18,725 bases of DNA from DAOTUL01 sp034437435 (GTDB lineage Bacteria > Chloroflexota > Anaerolineae > Aggregatilineales > Phototrophicaceae), in NCBI GenBank assembly GCA_964417785.1, contig CAYQJO010000067.1:1-18725 (forward strand), read 5' to 3'. The notes beneath the pieces are model-generated. The model searched no databases and was not told the DNA's origin. It saw only the letters and a list, made by a program, of their open reading frames with translations. The position numbers and the translations under genes were made by a program. This document shows, piece after piece, positions 1-7,041 of this stretch; positions within the stretch are counted from its first letter, which is position 1; the number at the start of each line of letters is the position of its first letter.

Positions 1-44
1 CTGTTTGTGGCATCCTGTAAACATCGATAACAGGAGAAACAAAC

Positions 45-914
45 ATGTCTGAACTTTTCGCAAATCTCTCAGATGCTCTGGCCGACACCGTTGAGCAGGT
101 GTCGGCGGGTGTGGTGCGTGTGGATGGCCGCCGCCGACTGAGTGCGACTGGAATCGTCTGGCGCGACGGTGTTATCGTCAGCGCCAACCACGTTGTCCGC
201 TTTGACGAGGGGCTGAAGGTTGGTCTGCCTGACGGTGAGACGGTCCCGGCATCACTGGTGGGCCGCGATCAAAACACCGACATCGCTGTTCTGAAGGTCG
301 AAGCCGGGATTGCGCCAGTGGCAGTCGCCGCTGATGCGCTGCGTGCCGGCCATCTGGTGCTGGCGTTGGGACGCCCGCGCAATAACATCCAGGCGACATT
401 GGGGGTGGTCAGCGCCACCGGTGAGGGGCGCATGGACGGTGCAATCCAGACCGATGTGGTCATGTATCCGGGCTTCTCAGGTGGGCCGCTGGTGGATGCA
501 TCAGGCAAGGTTCAGGGCATGAACACCTCCGGCTTTATGCGTGGAGCCAGCATCGCCCTGTCATCATCCCTGGTCAACCGGGTGATCGACATATTGCTGG
601 CGCACGGTCACATGCGTCAGGGATACCTGGGTATCGGCGTGCAGCCGGTGCGTCTGCCAGAGGAGGCCGCCGCTGAAACCAATCAGGAGACCGGCCTGAT
701 GGTGGCTTCGGTAGAGTCCGGCAGTCCTGCTGCCAGCGCCGGGGTACTGCTGGGCGATATTGTCACCGCGCTGGACGGCCAGCCGACACCCCATCTGGAC
801 TCACTGCTCGGTATGTTGGGCGGTGACCGTGTGGGTTCGACCGTGCCGATCAAGCTGATACGCGGTGGTGCATGGCAGGAACTCAGCGTGACGATTGGGG
901 AGAAGCAGTCGTGA
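45..914 (+). CDS. HtrA/Deg-like trypsin-family serine protease with one PDZ domain
   Basis: A 289-residue chymotrypsin-fold protease followed by a PDZ domain. The catalytic triad is visible: His49 in SANHVV, Asp79 in NTDIAVLKV and Ser145 in GFSGGPLVD. The PDZ domain covers about 193-286 (YLGIGVQPV, then SPAASAGVLLGDIV). Family members usually read GNSGGP at the serine; here Asn is replaced by Phe, while the GG oxyanion-loop residues are kept. There is no signal peptide and no membrane segment, unlike classical periplasmic or membrane-anchored HtrA, so a cytoplasmic role in protein quality control is inferred. The ATG follows AGGAG with good spacing. Only 44 bases precede it, so its upstream partners are unknown. 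A promoter is not evident, and it could be the last gene of an operon entering from the left. Confidence 0.88.
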   Translation: MSELFANLSDALADTVEQVSAGVVRVDGRRRLSATGIVWRDGVIVSANHVVRFDEGLKVGLPDGETVPASLVGRDQNTDIAVLKVEAGIAPVAVAADALRAGHLVLALGRPRNNIQATLGVVSATGEGRMDGAIQTDVVMYPGFSGGPLVDASGKVQGMNTSGFMRGASIALSSSLVNRVIDILLAHGHMRQGYLGIGVQPVRLPEEAAAETNQETGLMVASVESGSPAASAGVLLGDIVTALDGQPTPHLDSLLGMLGGDRVGSTVPIKLIRGGAWQELSVTIGEKQS

Positions 915-972
915 GTCTGCTCTAGCAGTTCCTCAAAGCCAAAATCCACGCCACCATCGTGTAGAATCCGCA

Positions 973-1008
973 GGGCGCGTAATGGTGCCTATGGTCCTTG
1001 ACGCGCCC
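973..1008 (+). terminator. inverted repeat downstream of the HtrA-like gene, possible weak terminator
   Basis: GGGCGCGT (973-980) pairs perfectly with ACGCGCCC (1001-1008) around a 20-base loop. No T-tract follows, so it is not a textbook Rho-independent terminator; it could protect the mRNA 3' end or be a protein site. Confidence 0.3.
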
Positions 1009-1021
1009 GCCAAATAGGGCA

Positions 1022-1036
1022 AAACCTCACAGGTTT
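1022..1036 (+). terminator. small terminator-like hairpin AAACCT-CAC-AGGTTT
   Basis: A perfect 6-bp stem with a 3-base loop is followed by GTTG. It is weak thermodynamically and lies about 110 bases after the protease stop codon. Confidence 0.25.
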
Positions 1037-1123
1037 GTTGTGCGAAGTGCATAATAATGGCTGAATATCACATGAGAGTCGCGTGTATAACGATAATTTT
1101 TACATATTTCTAATGTGGGTGCT

Positions 1124-1152
1124 TTGCGACCCTTGTGCAGATATGCTATTCT
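1124..1152 (+). promoter_or_regulatory. predicted sigma70-type promoter of the ABC importer operon
   Basis: TTGCGA (1124-1129) and TATTCT (1147-1152) are separated by exactly 17 bases, each matching the consensus at 4 of 6 positions. A start near 1159 would give a leader of about 94 bases that includes the perfect hairpin at 1182-1217. The same -35 hexamer recurs at the foldase operon promoter (9720-9725, minus strand). Confidence 0.4.
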
Positions 1153-1181
1153 CTCGCCACTATTCCAATACATAGAATAGA

Positions 1182-1217
1182 GTTGCGAATGTGGGTAAGC
1201 TCTATGTCATTCGCAAC
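1182..1217 (+). promoter_or_regulatory. perfect 10-bp inverted repeat in the binding-protein leader
   Basis: GTTGCGAATG (1182-1191) and CATTCGCAAC (1208-1217) are exact reverse complements with a 16-base loop. It ends 19 bases before the Shine-Dalgarno sequence AGGAGGAG (1237-1244). It could be an operator for a dimeric regulator or an RNA hairpin that affects stability or translation. The sequence alone does not decide which. Confidence 0.5.
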
Positions 1218-1252
1218 GCCAGATTGTATTTGTTTCAGGAGGAGCAGTTTAC

Positions 1253-2956
1253 ATGAAACGATTGACCCGTTTTGTCGGTTTGAGCCTTGCGCTCATTATG
1301 GTCATGGGACTCGGCTTCGGTGCCGTCAGCGCTCAGGACGAGACCACCATTGTGATCGGGTGGGAGCAGGAACCCAACCAGCTTTCCCCGATTGTGGCGA
1401 TGACCTTTGCCTCGGTGATGCAGCAGTTCTACCAGCGCGACGTCTGGGACTGGGACACCAACAACCAGATTTACCCTGTGATGGTGGAAGAAATCCCTTC
1501 ATTTGATAACGGTATGGTCGAGACCTTGGAAAGCGGTAACACCCAGGTGACCTACAATCTGCGTGAAGGCATGATGTGGTCCGATGGTGAAGCAATCACC
1601 AGCGCCGACTGCGAATTCTGGCATTCAGAAATCATGATGAAGCCGGAGTCGGGTACCATTCAGCGTGGTACATACCCCGAGGTCGTTGAGAGCTTCGAGG
1701 TCGTGGATGACTACACCTTCGTCATGACCTACAGCGTTCCCTTCCCGGACTTCCTGTCGCAGAACACCGCCACCTGTGGCTATCCGGAGCATATTCTGCG
1801 CCCGCAGCTTGAAGAGTTCGGCACGCTGGACGATGCCCCGTTCTTCACCGTGAACGCGGTTTCGGATATGGTTGGTTATGGTCCCTACGTTTTCGGAAAC
1901 TGGACCATCGGCAGCGAAGCGACCTGGGTGAAAAACGACATGTGGGACGGTCAGGAACCGGCCATCGACCGCATTATCGCCCGCTTCATCCCCGAAGCTG
2001 CCCAGATGCGTAACGCGCTGGAAGCCGGTGAAATCGACATGGCCTTCAACTTCGCCGACGATCAGGTGGATGCTTACCTGGAAATCCCCGGTGTTGAAGT
2101 CTGGAGTACTCCCGGTGTCTATGGTGATGCCATCTGGATCAACTACGGCAACAACGTAGAAGGTTCACCGCTGGAAGACGTCAATGTGCGTAAGGCCATC
2201 ATCCACGCGATTGATCGTGTCTCCCTGGCGGAAGAACTGGTCGGCCCCGGTACAGACGTGCCGCGTAGCTGGTACGCGCAGCAGTTCTGGCCTTCGGAAG
2301 AAGACCTGCCGCTGATCGAGTATGATCCCGAAATGGCCGCTCAACTTCTGGATGAAGCCGGCTGGACCCTGGATGAAAATGCTACGATCCGCACCAACGC
2401 CGATGGCGATCAGTTGATCCTCCGCTTCTTCACCACCAGTGGCCGCCAGATCCGTGAAAACTACCAGGTTTTCATCGCAGACTACCTGGGCGAGGTCGGC
2501 ATCAGCGTTCAGCTTCTGCCCATCCCCTCCGGTATCCTGTTCGACACATTCGTCAATCGCGGTGTTCTCTCCACTGGCGACTTCGACCTGGCTCTGTTCG
2601 CACTGAGTACCGATCCGCTTTCGCCCTTCGCGGATGCGCCCACCTGGCTGGGTTGCTCGGGTCTGCCTACAGCCGAGAACCCCAGTGGCCGTAACGGTTG
2701 GGGGGCCTGCTCGCCAGAATTTGACGAACTTGACCTCCAGGTCGGCACAACCGTCGATCCGGAAGAGCGTATGCAACTGGCGCACCAGGCTCAGGTTGAG
2801 TTGTTCGGTGATGAGCAGTTCTGGCACGGCCTGTACCTGCGTCCCACCTGGTACGCGGTCCAGAGCGAAGTTTTCGATCCCAACACGATGCAGGACCTGG
2901 GTACACTGAGCAGCAACTGGTTCAACAAGGTGGAATTCTGGCAGCCGGCCAGCTAA
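1253..2956 (+). CDS. ABC transporter substrate-binding protein, family 5 (peptide/nickel/oligosaccharide class)
   Basis: This 567-residue exported receptor delivers its ligand to the two permeases encoded next. Residues 1-27 form a Sec signal peptide (basic MKRLTR, hydrophobic core, AVSA cleavage site before QDE). There is no lipobox cysteine, so it is not a lipoprotein. The mature part has the SBP_bac_5 architecture: an N-terminal IVIGWEQEP strand, VTYNLREGMMWSDGEAIT, and later VRKAIIHAIDRVSLAEEL, typical of DppA/OppA relatives. Length is normal for the family. A strong AGGAGGAG ribosome site 8 bases before the ATG suggests high expression. Substrate cannot be read from sequence; peptides are the default guess and sugars are possible. 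A hairpin after the stop (2979-3003) probably sets its excess over the permeases. Confidence 0.93.
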   Translation: MKRLTRFVGLSLALIMVMGLGFGAVSAQDETTIVIGWEQEPNQLSPIVAMTFASVMQQFYQRDVWDWDTNNQIYPVMVEEIPSFDNGMVETLESGNTQVTYNLREGMMWSDGEAITSADCEFWHSEIMMKPESGTIQRGTYPEVVESFEVVDDYTFVMTYSVPFPDFLSQNTATCGYPEHILRPQLEEFGTLDDAPFFTVNAVSDMVGYGPYVFGNWTIGSEATWVKNDMWDGQEPAIDRIIARFIPEAAQMRNALEAGEIDMAFNFADDQVDAYLEIPGVEVWSTPGVYGDAIWINYGNNVEGSPLEDVNVRKAIIHAIDRVSLAEELVGPGTDVPRSWYAQQFWPSEEDLPLIEYDPEMAAQLLDEAGWTLDENATIRTNADGDQLILRFFTTSGRQIRENYQVFIADYLGEVGISVQLLPIPSGILFDTFVNRGVLSTGDFDLALFALSTDPLSPFADAPTWLGCSGLPTAENPSGRNGWGACSPEFDELDLQVGTTVDPEERMQLAHQAQVELFGDEQFWHGLYLRPTWYAVQSEVFDPNTMQDLGTLSSNWFNKVEFWQPAS

Positions 2957-2978
2957 TTCCTGATACGTAAGTCTGAAT

Positions 2979-3003
2979 GGGGGAGCGTGTTGCTACGCTC
3001 CCC
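2979..3003 (+). terminator. hairpin between binding-protein and permease genes (leaky terminator or mRNA stabiliser)
   Basis: GGGGAGCGT (2980-2988) pairs perfectly with ACGCTCCCC (2995-3003) around a 6-base loop and is followed by TTGTTG. Such hairpins between a binding-protein gene and its permease genes commonly lower downstream expression or protect the upstream message. That role is inferred here from position. Confidence 0.6.
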
Positions 3004-3031
3004 TTGTTGAGTCCCCAGGAAGGACCGCACC

Positions 3032-4063
3032 ATGACGAAATATGTACTGCGCCGGCTGTTTCAGGCTGTGCCACTGATTATTCTTATCACGGTTTTCGTG
3101 TTTCTTCTGCTGAAGACTGCCGGTGATCCGCTGGCGGAGATGTCGTTGGACCCCAACTTTACCGAAGCCGACCGGTTGTTGTTCCGTGCGCGTTTTGGTC
3201 TGGACGATCCACTGCCGCTGCAATTCGTCCACTGGTTGATCGGGGATGACTGGTACAAACGTGACATCAACGGTGATGGCGAACCCGATGAATATGGGAC
3301 ACGTCTGGGCATCCTGCGCGGCGACCTGGGAGACTCGATCTCGTTCCGAAAACCGGTTTCCGAAGTGATCGGTGACTTCCTGCCCAATACGCTGCTGCTC
3401 GGTGTAACCGCTTATGTCTTCACGCTGGTGGTTTCGCTGGTCCTGGGGGTTTTGGCGGCCCTACGCCAGTATACATTGTTTGATAATGTCGTCACAGCAG
3501 GGGCTTTCATAACCTACTCCATACCCGTGTTCCTGCTCGCATTGATCCTGGTGCAGGTATTTGCGATTCAATTTGGCCGATGGGGATTGCCCAGTTTACC
3601 GGTATCGGGTATGTACGATCCACGCGGTGACGAAAGTCTTGACGAACTGCTGCGGCATATGGTCCTGCCGGTATTGAGCCTGTCGCTCATCAGCATTGCC
3701 GGCTACAGTCGCTACATCCGTTCATCCATGCTGGAAGTGATTAACACCGATTATGTGCGTACAGCCCGTGCGAAAGGTCTGGGCGAACGCCGGATTGTTT
3801 TTCTCCATGCCTTGAAAAACGCGGCTCTGCCGTTGATTACGCTGGTGGGACTGGACCTGCCCTTCATCCTGGGCGGGGCCATCATCACGGAGACGATTTT
3901 CTCCTGGCCGGGAATGGGGCGTATGTATATTCAGGCGCTCAACGGTCTGGATTCGGCGTTGCTGATCGCCTTTGTGTTGATGACGGCGGTGGCGGTGGTG
4001 CTGTTCCAGTTGTTTACAGACATCACCTATGCGTGGCTCGATCCGCGTATCCGGTTTGATTAG
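3032..4063 (+). CDS. ABC transporter permease, DppB/OppB-like
   Basis: A 343-residue inner-membrane subunit of the importer with about six membrane segments (first at 9-28). The BPD_transp_1 region covers about 110-340. The cytoplasmic EAA loop, which contacts the ATPase, reads DYVRTARAKGLGERRIVFLH from residue 240. DppB-type N-terminal signatures (YVLRRL, then FRARFGLDDPLP) are clear. The first extracellular loop holds an EF-hand-like calcium loop, D78-x-N80-x-D82-G83-x-x-D86-E87, absent from standard enterobacterial DppB. AGGAAGG precedes the ATG. It lies 75 bases after the binding protein and 18 bases before its DppC partner, consistent with one operon. Confidence 0.92.
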   Translation: MTKYVLRRLFQAVPLIILITVFVFLLLKTAGDPLAEMSLDPNFTEADRLLFRARFGLDDPLPLQFVHWLIGDDWYKRDINGDGEPDEYGTRLGILRGDLGDSISFRKPVSEVIGDFLPNTLLLGVTAYVFTLVVSLVLGVLAALRQYTLFDNVVTAGAFITYSIPVFLLALILVQVFAIQFGRWGLPSLPVSGMYDPRGDESLDELLRHMVLPVLSLSLISIAGYSRYIRSSMLEVINTDYVRTARAKGLGERRIVFLHALKNAALPLITLVGLDLPFILGGAIITETIFSWPGMGRMYIQALNGLDSALLIAFVLMTAVAVVLFQLFTDITYAWLDPRIRFD

Positions 4064-4081
4064 TCAGGGAGATCATCTGAT

Positions 4082-5032
4082 ATGGCTACCGTTTCCCAGA
4101 GTGCGGACAATGTTGTGGCGCTGGAAGCAGAGAAGCGGCAGGCGGACAGCCTGTGGAAAATTATGCGCCGCCGCTTTTTCGGCCACCGGATGGCCGTGTT
4201 CGGCGTTTTCCTGTTAACTGTGATCGCTGCGTATGTTGTCGGCGGGTCGTTCTTCTTATCCGAAGCCGACGCCAACAAAACCAACCTCCGCGCTCGGTTG
4301 GAAGCGCCCAGCGCTGAATACCCCTTTGGTACCGATGAGGCCGGGCGCAATGTGCTGGCACGGACGATCTACGGTGGGCAGATTTCCCTGGCAATCGGTG
4401 TGGTATCCGTTGTAATTTCGATCAGTATGGGGACGGTTGTCGGACTGGTCGCCGGGTACTTTGGTGGTCTGGTCGATGCCCTCCTCATGCGCATTGTCGA
4501 AGCCCTGCTGGCGATCCCGGTGCTGGTGCTGCTGTTGATGCTCAACCGGATTTTCATCGAGTACAACACCTCGAACGTGGTCATTTTAGGGCGTGAGCTA
4601 AGCCTGACGGTGGTGGCGATTATTATCATCATCGGTTTCACTGGCTGGATGGGGCTTTCGCGGATTGTTCGGTCGATGGTGCTTTCGCTCAAAGAGCAGG
4701 AATTTGTTCTGGCGGCCCGCACGATGGGTGCGGGCAGTGCGCGTATTATCTTCCTCCATATTCTGCCCAACTGCATCGCGCCGATTGTGGTAGCGGCGAC
4801 CCTGGGCATCGGACAGGCCATTATCATTGAGACGGCGCTGAGCTTCCTCGGATTTGGCGTCATGCCGCCGACGGCAACCTGGGGCAACATCATCGAAAAC
4901 GCACGCGGCAACATTGATGACTGGTGGTGGTTGTGGGTGTTCCCCGGCATCTTCATCACGGTCACGGTGCTGTCAATTAACTTTATTGGCGATGGTTTGC
5001 GCGACGCCCTTGACCCACGCAGCTTGAAGTGA
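4082..5032 (+). CDS. ABC transporter permease, DppC/OppC-like
   Basis: The 316-residue second permease forms a heterodimer with the DppB-like protein. A short cytoplasmic N-terminus ends in the WKIMRRRFFGHRMAVFG motif (residues 25-41) that typifies the OppC_N segment, followed by TM1. PFGTDEAGRNVLARTIYGG (81-99) is the family hallmark. The EAA loop is at about 206-230 (EFVLAARTMGAGSARIIFLH). It ends with GDGLRDALDPR, also typical. AGGGAG precedes the ATG. No ATP-hydrolysing subunits (DppD/DppF type) follow, so energising subunits must come from elsewhere in the genome. Confidence 0.93.
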   Translation: MATVSQSADNVVALEAEKRQADSLWKIMRRRFFGHRMAVFGVFLLTVIAAYVVGGSFFLSEADANKTNLRARLEAPSAEYPFGTDEAGRNVLARTIYGGQISLAIGVVSVVISISMGTVVGLVAGYFGGLVDALLMRIVEALLAIPVLVLLLMLNRIFIEYNTSNVVILGRELSLTVVAIIIIIGFTGWMGLSRIVRSMVLSLKEQEFVLAARTMGAGSARIIFLHILPNCIAPIVVAATLGIGQAIIIETALSFLGFGVMPPTATWGNIIENARGNIDDWWWLWVFPGIFITVTVLSINFIGDGLRDALDPRSLK

Positions 5033-5039
5033 TGTAGGC

Positions 5040-5045
5040 TATAAT
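5040..5045 (+). promoter_or_regulatory. perfect TATAAT -10 box just before the acetyltransferase-like gene
   Basis: TATAAT sits 10 bases before the ATG at 5056, with no convincing -35 at the usual distance (TTGACC at 5010 is 24 bases away). If used, the start would fall about 3-4 bases before the ATG, giving an almost leaderless message. Chance occurrence is possible. Confidence 0.25.
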
Positions 5046-5055
5046 CCACACCGGG

Positions 5056-6069
5056 ATGTACCCGGTTTGGAGCCTGTTTTTGCCGACGATCCGTATACCA
5101 CAGCCTGGTGAACTGCCAACCGCGACTGATATGAGTCGGGTGGCTGTAGACGGTGACCGTATCACCGGACACATGACGGTTGCTCGCCATACCCTGCGTT
5201 ATGGCCGGGCCATGCTGCGGATTGCCGCTGTCAGCTATGATGGCGTTCATACCGGGGAGTTGATGCGTGATCTGCTCCCTACGATGATCGAACAGGGCGC
5301 ACATCTGGCGCTGGTCTATGATCGCCATGATGTGTTTGGTGATTTCGGCTTCAGTGCCGTCTGGCCGGAATATCGTTTTGAATTTGACGCCGCTGCCGCA
5401 GCGGCGCTTTCCCCATCACGCCTGCTCCGTCCCCCCCTCATGCAAGAGATTCCCTTACTGGCTGACCTGTACGACCGTCACTGGTCGGCGCGGATTTCGC
5501 TGCTGCGCACTGCCGAGACCTGGATGCAGCGTGCCGGTGATCCGGTCCGTGTGCTACCCGGTTCGGATTCGACGCTGGACGGTTACATTGTGGACCGGGG
5601 AGACGGCTGCGTTGAGGCCGTTGTGGATACAGCACCGGCGGCGCTGGCGGTGCTGGCTGAGGCGGGACACCATTACCAGAATGGGACGATACGCTGGTTG
5701 GTGCCGCCCGATGATGCCCTGGTGTTTTTCGCCCGGCGCTGGCTCGATGTGACCGTCAGCGCCCACTATCCGCTGCATGGCGGTTGGCTGGGACGTCTCG
5801 TCGACGCTGCCGCGTTGATAACGGAACTGATGCCGGAGATCAGCGCCCAGGCTGGTATCGACCCGGCACTGCTGACCATTCACTGCCGGCCTAACACGGT
5901 CTCTATCGGCTTCGGCGGTCACGACATCCGGCTGGATTACCGCGATTTTATGCAGGTGATGTTCGGGGCAGTCAATCCGGCGATGGTAGCGGACAGCGCC
6001 GGAGCCAGCCTGTTGCAGGCATTGTTCCCGCCGCGTGTTGCCGCCCTCGGCTGTTGGGATTGGTTTTAG
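5056..6069 (+). CDS. Eis-like GNAT acetyltransferase family protein, N-terminally short
   Basis: The 337 residues resemble the Eis/COG4552 three-part acetyltransferases. Visible signs are SRVAVDGDRITGHMTV (27-42), then LRYGRAMLRIAAV, the MIEQGAHLALVYDRHDVFGDFGF segment and VWPEYRF (102-108). A C-terminal SCP2-like part (about 235-337) ends LLQALFPPRVAALGCWDWF. Typical members have roughly 30-60 more residues before the first shared motif, and the usual acetyl-CoA loop R/Q-x-x-G-x-G/A is replaced by YDGVHTGEL, so activity is doubtful. The start codon is uncertain: ATG5056 has no clear Shine-Dalgarno, and ATG5131 is an alternative. It lies 23 bases after the permease and could be read through. 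No substrate can be named. It may be a decaying paralogue or a non-catalytic derivative. Confidence 0.6.
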   Translation: MYPVWSLFLPTIRIPQPGELPTATDMSRVAVDGDRITGHMTVARHTLRYGRAMLRIAAVSYDGVHTGELMRDLLPTMIEQGAHLALVYDRHDVFGDFGFSAVWPEYRFEFDAAAAAALSPSRLLRPPLMQEIPLLADLYDRHWSARISLLRTAETWMQRAGDPVRVLPGSDSTLDGYIVDRGDGCVEAVVDTAPAALAVLAEAGHHYQNGTIRWLVPPDDALVFFARRWLDVTVSAHYPLHGGWLGRLVDAAALITELMPEISAQAGIDPALLTIHCRPNTVSIGFGGHDIRLDYRDFMQVMFGAVNPAMVADSAGASLLQALFPPRVAALGCWDWF

Positions 6070-6081
6070 AAAGGCCATTGA

Positions 6082-7041
6082 TTGATCTATTTGATACGAA
6101 CATTGATCGGTGCATACGGTCTGGGTGTTCTGGGTGTTCTGGGTGGCCGGATTGTCATCGGGGAAACCTGGACCGTTATCGCGTTCTTCAATGCCATCCT
6201 CGATCTGGTGTTGTTTCCGTCACTGGTACTGCTGCCGCTGGCATTGCTGCTGCGCCAGCGCTTCGTCGCGACGTTGATGCTGCCACCGATTCTGGCCCTG
6301 GTTGGCTGGTATGCGCCGCTGCTGGTCGTCAGTGGGTCAGTACAATCAGCGGAAGATGCCGCCAGTCGTCTGTCGCTGGTGAGCTATAACGTCAACGGTC
6401 ATAACGACGACTTTGAAGCGATTGCCACCGTCCTGCGAGAGATGAACGCCGATGTGGTGGTGTTGCAGGAGTTGGGGCCGGCGCTGGCGGATTATCTGCT
6501 GGCCGCTATCGGCGATGACTATCCCTTCAACACGTTACAGGTCAATGTGCGCCATGCCATATACGGTGAAGGGGTTCTCAGCCGCCACGAGATTGTTGAA
6601 TCCAGCACATGGATGGGCGAACTGGGCGGCAACCAGCGGGTGTTGATCCAGGTAGGCGATGGACAGGTGGCGGTCTACAACATCCATGCAGCCTACCCGT
6701 TTGTGGTCGGTGGTTTCGACAGCCGCCGCCGTGATGTCTCCACAATCCTCGAACTGGCTGCTGCTGAAACGGTGCCGGTCATACTGGCTGGTGACTTCAA
6801 CCTGACGCCGCGCTCCGAGGACTATGATCGGCTGGTCAGCACGTATGTCGATGTCCACGCAGCGGTCGGCAGTGGTTTGGGTTATACCTTTACCCCGCGC
6901 TTCAGCCCGATCCCGCTGGCCCGCATTGATTATATCTTTGTCGATGAACGGCTGACACCGCTGCGAATTCGCGTCGGTTCTGATACTGGCGGGTCCGATC
7001 ATTCTCCGGTATGGGTGACTATAACCGGCGAATCTGAATAA
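6082..7041 (+). CDS. membrane-anchored endonuclease/exonuclease/phosphatase (EEP) family enzyme
   Basis: A 319-residue protein with two or three N-terminal membrane segments (about 4-28, 33-57 and 62-84) followed by an EEP (DNase I-like, Mg-dependent phosphoesterase) domain at about 96-316. Catalytic and metal-binding residues are all present: Asn103/Asn105 in SYNVNGHN, Glu130 in VLQELG, His202 in NIHAAYP, Asp238-x-Asn240 in AGDFNLTP, Asp283 in RIDYIFV and Asp306-His307 in GSDHSPV. The catalytic domain probably faces outside; substrates could be nucleic acid, phospholipid or another phosphodiester. The start is TTG at 6082, chosen because AAAGG lies 7 bases upstream and it follows the previous stop by 12 bases. 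Its 3' end overlaps the convergent gene on the minus strand by 23 bases. Confidence 0.85.
   Translation: MIYLIRTLIGAYGLGVLGVLGGRIVIGETWTVIAFFNAILDLVLFPSLVLLPLALLLRQRFVATLMLPPILALVGWYAPLLVVSGSVQSAEDAASRLSLVSYNVNGHNDDFEAIATVLREMNADVVVLQELGPALADYLLAAIGDDYPFNTLQVNVRHAIYGEGVLSRHEIVESSTWMGELGGNQRVLIQVGDGQVAVYNIHAAYPFVVGGFDSRRRDVSTILELAAAETVPVILAGDFNLTPRSEDYDRLVSTYVDVHAAVGSGLGYTFTPRFSPIPLARIDYIFVDERLTPLRIRVGSDTGGSDHSPVWVTITGESE

Larger units (their letters stand above)
915..1252. other. intergenic region before the ABC importer operon
   Basis: This 338-base stretch holds no credible gene. It contains three inverted repeats (973-1008, 1022-1036 and 1182-1217), a further 7-bp pair CTATTCT/AGAATAG (1146-1152 with 1174-1180), an AT-rich stretch around 1087-1116, and a plausible promoter (1124-1152). 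The first two repeats would act after the protease gene; the remainder belongs to the leader of the binding-protein gene. Confidence 0.6.

Noticed and set aside
2165..2827. 220-codon minus-strand frame inside the binding-protein gene
   Set aside because: It is a shadow frame; the plus-strand binding protein is full length with signal peptide and strong ribosome site.
4369..5328. 319-codon open frame on the minus strand across the DppC gene
   Set aside because: It is a shadow of the strongly supported permease, with low-complexity Met/Ile/Arg/Thr composition and no domain or ribosome site.
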